Part shown: positions 48,201 through 59,400 of the stretch, piece after piece
How the letters are laid out: each line of letters starts with the position of its first letter
Position numbering within the stretch: position 1 is the stretch's first letter
Assembly: GCA_964036155.1 (NCBI GenBank)
Contig: OZ038423.1
Location: forward strand, 35,293,249-35,357,248
Source of the DNA: Diploscapter coronatus
Taxonomy: Eukaryota > Nematoda > Chromadorea > Rhabditida > Rhabditidae
Reading direction: 5' to 3'
DNA: 64,000 nucleotides
Program-made: the position numbers and the translations under genes
Notes under the pieces: generated by a model
What the model saw: only the letters and a program-made list of their open reading frames with translations
The model's database searches: none
What the model was told of the DNA's origin: nothing

Positions 48201-49415
48201 TAGTGGACTTGATTGACTGACATGATTGAAATTTAGTCAGACAAAAAATATAAAGAGGGACAGGTCGTAAGAACGAAATCAGTTATGATTCATTTTCATT
48301 AGAAATGTCATCAAACAATACTTATGTGTGCACCCGCGAAATAATCATTTGTTCAGACGTTCAAATGCGATATTTTTTTATTTTCATCAAGTAGTTGGAC
48401 GGACACGATATTTTAAATTTTAACTGTAGATTATTCCTTTAATCGAGAAATATCCAAATGCACAAACCATTGTTTCGTGAATTGTGCTGGCGTCCAACAT
48501 GTTATCGGATCTCCCATGAAATGAATTGACAATAACAATACAGAGCTCAGTGCCAGCAAGCATACTGTGATTCGGGAGTTCAATCGATCTGCCTAAATTT
48601 GTCGCCTTTATTAGATTTAAACTTTTCTTTATCTTTTCGAATTTATTTTTATCCTATGTTTCGTCTCTGAACTTTTTGCAACCCATTCACAAACTGCTTT
48701 GCAGCTCTCTTGAGATGGCACAAGCCATTGAATAGTTTGTTGGATTTGGATTGTCATAGGTAGTTCGCAGAAAGAAGAGATTTCTGTGTGGTGTTTGGCT
48801 GTTGAATGTTGAAAGCAGTATGAAGTGGTTCTGCATATTTTGCCGATGGGGATGTCATTTTGGAGAGTTGCGATGATACAGTGAGAAGAGAAGAAGAGAA
48901 AGAGAGGAGAAATAAGTTGAGTTGAGTTGACAAGACATAGACAATATGTGCATACACTCCTTGTCTCCCTTCTCTCTTCCCTCTGCCTCTCGAGAGGCGA
49001 GAACAAGTGAAAAGCTGCACGGAAGAATCGACGAATCGAAAAAGCCCCTTCCTCTTACACTCACACAAATACAGCCATTCATTCATTAATCAAAGCCACA
49101 CTAGTCATATACAATTCGGCCTACGGTAAAATGGACAAACACAATGTTTGATGACCATTTTGACTCTGACTTTCGTAAAACAACAAAAAAACTTCGAAAT
49201 AATACAAGTTGGACTTTTTCTCGCATAAAATTTCGCAAGATAATGCAATTTTGGTGAGATTCAGGGTTAAGAACTTTTGATACATTATTGACAAATGAGA
49301 ATTTGACGAAATTAACCAAATAGACGAGACAACTCACCAAATCGCCCTTTGGTTGTTGGAAGACCTTGCCAATCAAGGCGTTAACCCCTGCAATAGCCCC
49401 AACGTGAGAGGACAT
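45231..49415 (-). CDS. inx: Innexin (invertebrate gap-junction protein)
   Basis: Four-pass membrane protein forming gap junctions or hemichannels. The start ATG at 49415 gives the family N-terminus (GVNALIGKVFQQPKGDL). Next is ADRLNSRITVCLLALSSVLL with HFMGDPITCWTPAQFTKQW (TM1 and first loop cysteine), then FVNQYCYVHG (second loop cysteine), TYFVPLDEQLSFEEEERRK, IYYYQ and VPYIFALQAFLFYMPRFIWR (TM2). RPSVYIWDGLRLARKKRSRE and MVLYYAIASIIQTVNAFVQ (TM3) follow. The second extracellular loop, QTGHFPRIVHCDFNRRRP, precedes TVLCVLTLNLIYEKIFIFLW (TM4). The C-terminus (SPISNEKFLRILDRDGLFVI, then ANWDEGSDNDDDIEEKKKL) is cytosolic. Loop cysteines and membrane segments are intact. The hallmark YYQW motif is split by an intron with an abnormal donor (see findings). 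Which paralogue it is cannot be decided. Confidence 0.92.
45960..46090. repeat. TTCCGG-rich dispersed repeat
   Basis: Contains many TTCCGG/CCGGAA words (GAAATTCCGATTCCGG, AATTCCGGCCGG). It resembles 3687-3767 over TTTCAATTTCGACTCCGATT and the following TTTTTCAAAA. It lies in the last innexin intron. Confidence 0.4.
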
Positions 49416-51887
49416 TCTGTAAAAAATATTACATAATTTACAAGACACGACATTTAATAGTCAACGCCACATTAAAAAAAACGACATGAAGCATAAATGT
49501 ACAAATATCGTTACAACATGAAGTTTCTAACGAAAATTAAAAAATATATATAATTCGAATATTTGTAAAATAATATTCACTTATAGTGATAAATTTTAGA
49601 AGAATGGAATCTCAATGTGCCTATAATTTCTACGGCATCATATTGTGGAAGACCGATAATTTAAGACAAAATAAAGAGCGTGAACATTTTATTCGTTAAA
49701 ATTAGGGTCCCTTGTAGGTATCGCTCACTTTCTGGAAAATAGCAAGGCGGAACGAGCAAAAGCGGGTGGTAATAATTATAAGAAGGTAGTGACTACAGTG
49801 AGCCAAAATTAGCGCGTTATTTCGTCTAACTTAATGACATTTTTACTATTCAAAAAATAAATCCTACATCAATTTTATGCTACTCGTTGCATATCCTCAA
49901 TTTTCAAAATGTGCATAATTTATTATATTTCAGTTATCGGCGATTGACAATACAAATTTCCTCAGGTATGCAGACAGATGAGCGGAATTCAACTGGCATA
50001 AAATCAGAAAATCAATGAAAGTGATCAATATTCAATTTCAATCTATCGAATTACATACAAGAAATATCAAATGGCTAATGCAAAAATATAATTCGATTTG
50101 TCAACAAAGAAAACATGCTTTAGCTTAGGGTAAGTTCACAGTAAAATGAGAAAGGTGAGCAGAAAAAAAGGAAGGTAAGGAGAGCGGAAAGACGGTACAG
50201 AGAGAAAGAAGAGAAGGGAAGAGAGGAAAAGCCAAACAGTGAAACTGGAGAGCCAACGAGAAATAAAGAAAAAAAGATACAAGCAGACAAACTGAATGAT
50301 ACAAATGATGCACGGTACGAAGTGATACAGGGCAATTAACTGTGAACAATTACTGACCACGATATTCAACCTACGTTGCCATCCTCAACTTTTTCCCTCT
50401 GTTGACTACTGATTTTAGAAATCTAGATTATTAGTTCTATTTCGAAATATGAAAAGTAAAAGTGTAATAAATTTAGAAATACATACATGACGAATGTCCG
50501 TAACATCATTCAAAAATGCAAAACATTTGCCAAGACGTTCCTTACAGGAAAAATTTGCCCATATGTCGAAGGCAGAAGAAAAACTTTCGCACCTTCTTAC
50601 AATCACATTCTGACGTATTGAGTCACTCTTGTGTTGTCTCTGTCGCACTTCTGCTATCATTTGCTATTAGAGTCATGCCATTTTTAGAGCTCTTGCAGAG
50701 CAAAGAGATGAGGGAAAAGCTTGAGGTTGTGAGGAACAGGAAAAGAGTAAGGAGGGAGGGAGGGAATATTTGGAAAATGGATTTGGAGTGATGTGAGTCG
50801 ACATAAGAGGAAGAAAAATAGGACAGAAATGACATAATAGTAAATCGATTGATAGAATGGTTCTTGTGGTTGCCCGGTATCAATGTTATGTTGCTGTGCA
50901 GTTCCCGAGTAGTCTTTCATCTATCGTTTCTTATCTTCTCGAACACTGCTTCTGCTTCTGTTCTTGTGTGTGTTCCGCATTAGATTGCAGCTTGCAGAAC
51001 AGCAGACCGTTTGTCTTCTTCCCTTCTTTCCAAACATGTCTCCTCCGAAGGAGACATAGTCTATCCTCTAATCGACTCGTCTAATCAGATATCGATACAC
51101 GCAAACAAACAAGTTGGTGATACAATAATATAATTCTAGGGCATTGTTAAAGGACGATAACTCAAAACAGAATAAATGGTGCACAAATTCAATATATACA
51201 TTGCAGAATTTCAAATAGTCGTAAAAATAATTTCTTGAATCATTGAAATGTCTATTCATTTGCAAACAACATGCTAGTTTCCATGCATAAAATTTCAATA
51301 TTTTATTTCTTCTCATATCGTCGGCCATCAATAGTGCCTTTTAGGTCGTTGGACTAAATTATTAAATAATTCAAATCAGCCTGCAGATACCGCAAGTTTA
51401 TTAAAAGTATTAGGTTTAGCCCCGACAGAAACGGGTAAATTTGAAACAGTAGAATAAAAATAATTTAAACATTTTTTCTATAAATTTTTCAGACAAAAAT
51501 ATCCAAGCTGATAAATTTGATAATAGGCCAGAGAAAATACAATCGAAGGCAAAACTATTAGACGTTCAATGAAATTATGGTAAAGGAAAAAATCGAACAA
51601 CCTCTAAAGAGAATAGAAATAATTTTGAAGAATAAAAAATCTAGCAAAGGGTAGATACATGATAATTTTTTTGATTTTCAAGTGAAATTGTTTGCGAGAA
51701 AATACCCGTATTCACAGGATGAATAGAAATTGAAATTCCGCGCCTAGAAACCAATTGTTTTCTAAAAAAATCAGGTTTTTAGAAAATAATTTATTGAAAA
51801 AAAAAAAGTTTAAAAATGTAACAAATTCACAAGGCCCCCTGTATAAGTCGCCACACTTCACCATGTCCATCCTTCATAAAATAAGCA

Positions 51888-51966
51888 CCTTGTAGTTCCC
51901 ACCTTTTTTCTTTCCCATGCTATTTTCCAAAAAGAGGATGAGAACTATTGTGGGCCGTAAAATGCA
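51888..51966. repeat. Dispersed repeat, copy 1 (related to 63742-63815)
   Basis: Shares CACCTTGTAGTTCCCACCTT / CACTTTGTAATTCCCAGCCT, then TTTTTCTT..CCAT..ATTTT.CA.AAA.AGA and a following GAACTA with the other copy. TTTTACGGC occurs at one edge of each copy but on opposite sides, consistent with inverted termini. Confidence 0.5.
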
Positions 51967-52139
51967 CCAGTTATTCATTTTTCCTATCATTCTCTAACTC
52001 CAAAGTCGGGTGAATTTTAAAAATGGTGGCCATGATGATCTGGTGAATTATACAGGTAGCCGAATTTTTGAGATGCGACCAAACTTGCCTTTTGCAACAG
52101 AAAATGCTAGAAATATCTTCTCTGGGGGAAAAATGGTGT

Positions 52140-52225
52140 GCGTCAGCCCAGGATTGATCTGGGGACAGAGACGTTCTTCCTGCGCTTCTGGCAACGACCC
52201 GTCATAGCCATTAGACCACTGATGC
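52140..52225 (-). tRNA. tRNA-like sequence (pseudogene or tRNA-derived SINE)
   Basis: On the minus strand GCATCAG (5') and CTGACGC (3') form an acceptor-like stem with one mismatch. GTC/GAC flanks a D-loop with AATGGCTAT, and CCCAG-ATCAATC-CTGGG is a perfect 5-bp T-stem with a 7-base loop. The total is 86 bases. The middle has no clean 5-bp anticodon stem (GACG/CGTC is possible around a long loop), and the T-loop deviates from TTCGA. A decayed tRNA or SINE head is more likely than a working tRNA. Confidence 0.35.
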
Positions 52226-53417
52226 CTGCTCTTTTACCCTTGATTCGACGTCATCCTTACCATTTCGTCCCAATTTGATGCAATGTAGCTGATTGTTCAA
52301 AATAAAGAAAAATCGTCAAATATAACAAAAATGTGAGAGAAGCCAAGATACAGAACAACCAAGGATTATTCGCAGGAAAATTCGAGCAAAAACACAACAA
52401 AATTAGCATAGGCATTTTCAGCGTTAGCAACGCATCCCATTTCATTCAACCAGAAAAGGTCTAATTTACAAGATAATAATTTGTTTATACTGATAAAATT
52501 TACACCGATAAAACCGACATTTTTCTTATCTTAAAGTCGTTCGATTTACAAAAAAAATCATATAAAGACACACACCGCGTAAAATAAATAGAGACAATTT
52601 AAAAATAACTATTCTTAAAATTCAGATTCGAAGATGAATAGTGTTTTTCAAACCGCCTAAAGTAGCTATTTTCTTTAAATTTAGTGGAAATTTTGAAAAA
52701 TTTTGACGACTTTAATTTTAAAAAATTGGGGCCAGAATTTTTCAAAATTCCGAATTATGCTCGCCGGTAAAGAAATTGTTTGAAGGCATCCGTTTTATAT
52801 TGTAAAATGCTTTCTAATGAGCGAAGGAAAATCAAATTTTTAGATTTCGCCAAATTCCAAGTCTAATTTTTCTGAAAAAGAATCTAACTTTGAAATTTGG
52901 CAAAATTGTTCAAATAGATTACTAAAACAAGAAAAAACGGGAATGTATCTCCTAAAAATTCACCATCATTGCTCTAGCTCTTACCAAGTCAAAAATCACC
53001 AAAATTAGAATAAATAAATAGGTTTTAAGTCTTAGAACCACACAAAATTTAATATATACCTTTTGAAATTATCAAGAAATACACTAGTCCGGGAAATTAT
53101 AAAAAATTCTACAAGTTTCAGAAATTTAGCTTTCATAATCCCGTCCTGTCAAGATCTTTCCACAAAAGATTGCATTCTGATTGGGATCATTTTAGATTTT
53201 CAATTTCAGAAGAAAAAAATCATAGAAATTTTATAAAAATTTAGAAAAAAGAAAAAAAATAAGCGCATAAAGATTGGATCATAAATAAATTAAGGGATAC
53301 TAGAATCAAAAAGAATTTTAGTAGGGAGAAGTCCCTAAAATTTGAATTGATGGTACGATGGAAGGTCCTATATGGTAGAAATGAGCGGCACGGGTTCAAC
53401 CCCTAGGTGGATTGGAA

Positions 53418-56400
53418 TTAGTCACCGAGTCCAGCCAGACGGGATCGGATCTTGTCCATGGTGCTCTTGTCCATCGTCCTCCGTTTGTTCTTCTGGGCGT
53501 TTCTGGCCTGCTCCTCTTCTGGGGATCGACTAGCGGCCTCCATGAGATGGGGTGGGATCGGTAGGTCACTGGAAAATTTGAATTTTTGGATTTTACTTTT
53601 TCGAATATGTTTCAAATGATGAGAAATTTGGAAGATTCCTAGTAGAAGCACGACATTGAAAATTGAAAAATAGAGCCTTTCCTGAACTTGAACTTTTGAG
53701 TAGGTTGTAGGCATTTTTCAAATTGATTCATTTTAGGATAAAATAATAATTCGCATATTTCAGACGGAATCTTAAAATTCAAAGGTGACGTTGACAAAAT
53801 TTGATTCATTCAAAATAAGTTTCAAAAATTGGTTAAATTTTGCTCATTTCCCCAATGTGCTTTATCTTTTGGTTGACTGGGTTTTCAACAATACTGATTT
53901 TTTTTAAAAATTTCCCCACCTGCTCATGCTCTCCGAATTGATGTCCCTAGCCTGTAGCACCTGCCCGTCCATCATCGAGGCGGTCATCGGGCCGTCTGGA
54001 AAAAGTTGAAATCAGACTTCTTTCAAAATATGGCTCAAAATACTGTTATCTAAATATTTTAGCCCAAATTTAACATTTACCTTGGGTTCAAAATGTGTTT
54101 TATGCACCCCTCATTGTCAGCATTATAATTGGTTAAAATTCTAATGATATTTCCTTTTACTTTTAGCCCTCATAGTTAAGATATAGTCCCAGATTAAAAA
54201 TAAAAAAGGGTATTGGATGATCAAGTTTTGGCTTTGTGATAAGTTTACTTCTAGGGTTAATTTTGTTTTTTGTTGTTTTAATTGGTACCTGTCGATCCGT
54301 TGCGTATCGCATTCAGACGAGACTTCCAGGTGAACATCCGCTGGGCGGTGTCGATTATGTTCTGAAAAAGAACTTTTTTTAAAAAATAAATTGATGTAAG
54401 ATTATGTTCTGGAGAATGAAATTTGTAATTTTCATTTTTAAAATTTATTTTTAAGTTTACCTGCTGAGAAATTGACTGAAGCGGGCCGACCTGTCTCATC
54501 TTCACCCACTGTTTGATCAGATTACCCATGGGGAGCTGAAAAAAATTTGATTTTTTTAAAATTTATTTTTCAATTTTCAAAATATTCACTTCTTCCGCGT
54601 ATCGTGTGTATTCGCCGACCATTTCCGGGTTCTTCGACAGGTACTCCGTCAGCCGCTGCACGTGATTATTCGCCTAAAACATCATCTTTTCATTTTTCCT
54701 TTAAACCTTTCTGTAGCCTTCGTTTTCTAAAAAAATCTAGATTATTTTTGCTTGATTTTTCCTTCGAAAATATTATTCTAGGGAAAAAATATTAAAAATC
54801 ATCCTATTTATTTCAAATTTTCATATTATTTGTCCGGAGATTTTTTCAAAAAATGTGGCATTTTCAAAATGTCCAAATCTCCTACCCCATTGAGATCCCT
54901 GACGGCGTTGTCCATGAGCACCTTCAACTCGGGTCGGATGCTGACGCTTTCCTGCTTGGCGCCTCCAGACGCGGCGATTCGCGCCATGGCTAATGCCTCG
55001 CTCGGGTGCACCGCCTCCGCTTGCTCGTCCACCTGACATATTTATCTTTTGAAGAAAAATCGATATTCTAATTGTTGTCCTTTTTCAAACAAACAATTAG
55101 AATTTTAGTGAACTTTCTAGAGAGATTTAAAATCATTTTATAAAAGATCGATATTTTCGATTTTCCCAGCCTTCTTTAGACAATTTGTTGTAATTGGAGG
55201 CTTTTCGCACTATTTGAAGGTGGTGAGTTATCAAAGAAAAAAACTTTCTCAGATTTTAAAAAGTAAATTTCTTGAAAATCAAGTTTTTGTTTTAGTTCGA
55301 AAGTTCTGCAATTTTCTAAAAGTTTCTAGTTTCTAATCCTCACCCCTCCCGGGAACTGAGGCTTCCAAGTGGGGTTCTGTTTGCGCAGTGCCTGTAGCGT
55401 GCGATTGACGTACTCAACCAAATGCGGATCTGGGTTGGGCACGCGGCGAATGGCGTCCAGAACCTGAAAATTCGCAGAAATTATCGATGTTTTTCTATTT
55501 ATTTTACTGATTTTGTAGTTTATTTTATTTTTCATTTTATGTCTTTTTGTTTAGATAGGAAATCAAATGAGATTAGTTTCAATTCCGAAACATTTCTATT
55601 TCTCAGTTTTTAAAACCTATCCACATTCTTTAACTTTCTCGATTTTTGCAAAAATTCCTAAAAATCAGAAAGCCTACTCCGTCGCCATGCAGCTCGATGA
55701 CTTTCTGCCAGCAGATCTCGACCGTCTTCAGGAACTCCTCGTGCTCGGCGCGGAACTCGTCATCGGCCTAAAACTTTTCGAAAATAGAATTTTTTTCCCA
55801 AAATTTCAGGACCAATTAAATTTCGTAAGAAAGCATTCTAATATTAAGATTAGTCTTTTCAAAGACAAAAAAAACTTTTCAATACTGAAAGTCCAAAGTA
55901 TTTCTTTAGAAAAATCTCACCCCATAGAAGAAATTGTAGAATTCGTTGGCGCCCTTGGTGTAGGCGATCAGGCGGAGCTTCTCCTTCTTTTGCGGCACGA
56001 GGGTGCCCCACTTATTTAGGCACTGCAATTTTTTCATAATTTTCAGAAGATACTAGATCTCCTATATTCCAAGAAATCTTTATTTGACCTTAAAATAAAC
56101 GTTTTTGCCTTCAAGTTTTTCTTTAATGAAAAAATTCTAGCCTTATGGAAAAGTTCGATTTTATAGTCACTGGGTGGCTGTTCGAGCAAGGCCCTCTTAA
56201 TGCACTGCAGCGTGGACAGGAAGTAGTCGGTCAGGTCCAAGCGGTTGCACAAACGCACCGCGCAGATGTTGTAGAGACGAGCGAACTGAAATTCGACATT
56301 TCTTTTATTTCAATTTTATTGTTTGAATTCATCCAATTCAGATTTCTAAATTCTTATATTTCGAGGAAAATGGCGTATAGAAAGCTAAACATGTTCAAAA

Positions 56401-59400
56401 TTTCATATCTCTTAGAGATTTTTCAAAACTTATGATCATTTTTGAATCATTACTTTATACTGTCTTTTCCGATTTAAACTTTTCAAATTCCCGTGAAAAT
56501 TTTCTCGAAAATCTATAGAAACTACAAATTTGGTAAAAATCGAAATTGTTTAAAACTAATTTTTTAAAATTCCATTCTTTAAATTATTTTCCTTACCTCA
56601 GCGCCCTCCTTGCTGGCCTCGATGAGAGGGTTGAGATGGTCAATAGTGGTGACAATCTCCCATAACAAAGACTGCACCAGGTCAGGAGGCAGAACCAGCA
56701 GCTTGTACTTGTCCGGCGAGTGCAGCAACTGAGAAATTTTGAAGTCAACTCAAACAACTCTCAAAAACTTCACAACCTAGATGTTTCATCACTTTTCAAT
56801 CACCAACTCCGAATACCATTCTATTAGAATTGTAGTAATCGAAAATGGATTTTTTGAAACTTATACAAATCAAGAATGCCATTTTTATGTCGATATTTTT
56901 GAATTTGTGTTGGCATCAATTAAAAGTAGGCTTCATTTTTCATGTTCTGATTGAGTTTCGAAGCTATAAAGAAAATATCACTTCGAAAGCTGAACCTTTC
57001 ACAAAATTAATGTCTTTAAATGTGATCATTTCCCGAAACGTACCGGATTAATGAGGTTGATGATTTTGCCGAGCAATTCGAGGGTGTTCCTCTCATTTTG
57101 TTCATGGAGCTGCCAGATGATATGTAGCTGGGCGGCAACCGCGCGCAACACCAACTCGAGTCGTTCCAGCAGCATTGCGGCCTGAGTTTTTTAACATATT
57201 TTTCTTCATAGAAAATCATAAAGATACGATAATTTCTTTAAAACGGAGAAAATCTATTAGCAAAAATATTTTAAATTCTCAATATTTAAAATCTTACCTG
57301 TTCATCAACATTCAGCAAGTACTGGACTTGTTCTAGAGCGTCTCGGGCCACATCGAAAATGCCGCTGCTGGAATTATTCCAATTTTTCTAATAAAGAAAG
57401 ATGCCTAGACATTTTAAAACAAGGTTAAAAACGAAAAATACGGCTTCAAAAAGATGAGAAAAAAAAACCTGATATTCTGAATGGCCCTGTCCAACTGGTT
57501 CATCGTGTCCAAGGAAGAAATCGATGAAGAGGAGCCGGTTCTTCTGAAAATTCTATTTTTAATAGTTTTCTTAATTTTTTATGTAAAAATAGCTTTATTT
57601 TCTTTCCTGATTACCGTACCTGAGACTGGAATTAGGGATCTGATCCATGGACGGGATTTCGGCGTGAGTTCGCGAGCGACGCGGGGCGCGAAACGTCACG
57701 TTCGCATCAGTGATCTGACGGCCGTTGATCGCCTCAACGTACTGGAAAAATACGTTAATAAAGTGTTCTTGGAAAATTCAATTAAAATTTTTTCAAATGA
57801 CCCTTTCGATTAAAAATTAAGGAAATTTAAATATTAAAACCTCTTCGTCGAGGCTGTATCTGCCAGTCCTCATGCCATCGTCGTCCTCGACTCCATGGCT
57901 TCTGTTCGAGCGCATCGGGCTTCGGCTCATCGATCGATCCTGCTCGTCGGGGTTGCGACTGCGCGAGCGATGCACCGGCGGACCGGCTGAAATATAATTC
58001 TTAAATTTGTATCTTATTTTTATCCGCATTTGTAACAGTGATGTTGCTGAATTATCTGTTCCCATTTTTGTCCTTGAAAAAATGAATTCATATCCATTGA
58101 AACATATGAACACTCATTTTCTTCGCATGTTTAAATTTAGTTTGATAACAACTTTCCATCAAGGAATATTGGAACTTTAGTTCATACTCAAAACCTGATT
58201 TTTTTTCTGAAACCCACTTATTTTTTTTTGAAAGGATTGAAATTTGCTCACATTTCTCCGGGACGACGATTCTGGCGCCGCTAGTCCTCTTGTTCGCCGA
58301 AGTGGGGACGCGCTGATGACCCTGTCCAGGCACAGCGCCGCTGCGTTTGATTCGCTCCTCGACCAGCGCGCGATCCTTGTCCGGCATCTTGCCCGCCGAT
58401 TTCCAGATCTGAAAAGTTGAGAAGATTTACTTTTAGCCGAACTTTGATGCTTCAAAATGTAAAGAATAGGAAGAAGTATTCCGAGATTTTGAAATTTAAA
58501 AAATAATCTATTCAGAAAGTGTAAGAAATAAAGAGCATTGCTTTGAAAAATGGGCTTAATTTGAGTTTTTGAAATCTTTGTCTCAAAATTTAGGAAAACT
58601 ACGATGCTTCAGAAAATCTAAAAAAAAAAAAAACGATTAAATGGATTCCAAAATGGAAGCTTCAAAAACATAACAATATGACTCCTAAAAATTTGAAAAA
58701 TATTTCAGTCAGGCTTGCCTTTCTATGCTTCAAAATAGATGAAGACAGGGATTTTAGCTGAGTTCCTTTTTCAGCGCAATGTGCAGCCGAGTCAATTTTC
58801 TGGTTCGTTTCTTGTTTACTTTTTCAATTGAATGACTCAATGACCTTCGTTCTATGTCATTTTCATTTCTCTTTCACTCACCAATTCACTCGCTCTTTTT
58901 CTAAGGATTAAGAAAGGAACAAAAATTCGAAGAACCTTGAATTTTTCAAATTGTTTTTATTCAATTTCGCTTCTCAAATTTTAGAAACCAAATCATTCTT
59001 TCCAAAACTTTTCAAAGCCAACTTTACAATTTTCTTCATTATCTAGTAGGAGCCTATCTCGAAAGCCATTAGTCTTCTTTTCCAAAATTTTCTTACGAAT
59101 TAGAAAAAAAAACCCGTCATTTCATCCTATGCCTCATCATTGGAGCCTAACTTCTAAAAAAACAAATTCTAAAAATCTCACATTATCGCCCTCTTCCTTG
59201 TAGCATGAGACCAGGGCGTTAATGGCCGCGTTCCTCACGTTAGCGTCTCTGTCCGAAATCTGGCCGGCGATGATCTTCTGGATTTGCTGAAAATTTGAAA
59301 GTTTATCTTTATTTTAGATTTTCTTATTTTTATTTTTTCTAAATTAAAAGTTTCTATTTTCGAATGCAAGTATTTTCTCTCATAAGTACACTTTTGTCTC

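Larger units (their letters stand above)
49416..53417. other. Four-kilobase gene-free region
   Basis: Between the innexin start (-) and the XMAP215 stop (-). It contains purine-rich tracts (50150-50280, 50690-50830), a 9-bp-stem hairpin at 51034-51055 (ATGTCTCCT/AGGAGACAT), a dispersed repeat (51888-51966) and tRNA-like segments (52140-52225; a weaker B-box-like GGGTTCAACCCC near 53389). 52230-53400 is very AT-rich. I see no convincing coding exon. Confidence 0.5.

Noticed and set aside
53340..53415. Second tRNA gene near GGGTTCAACCCC
   Set aside because: A B-box-like match only; no acceptor or D stem could be drawn.
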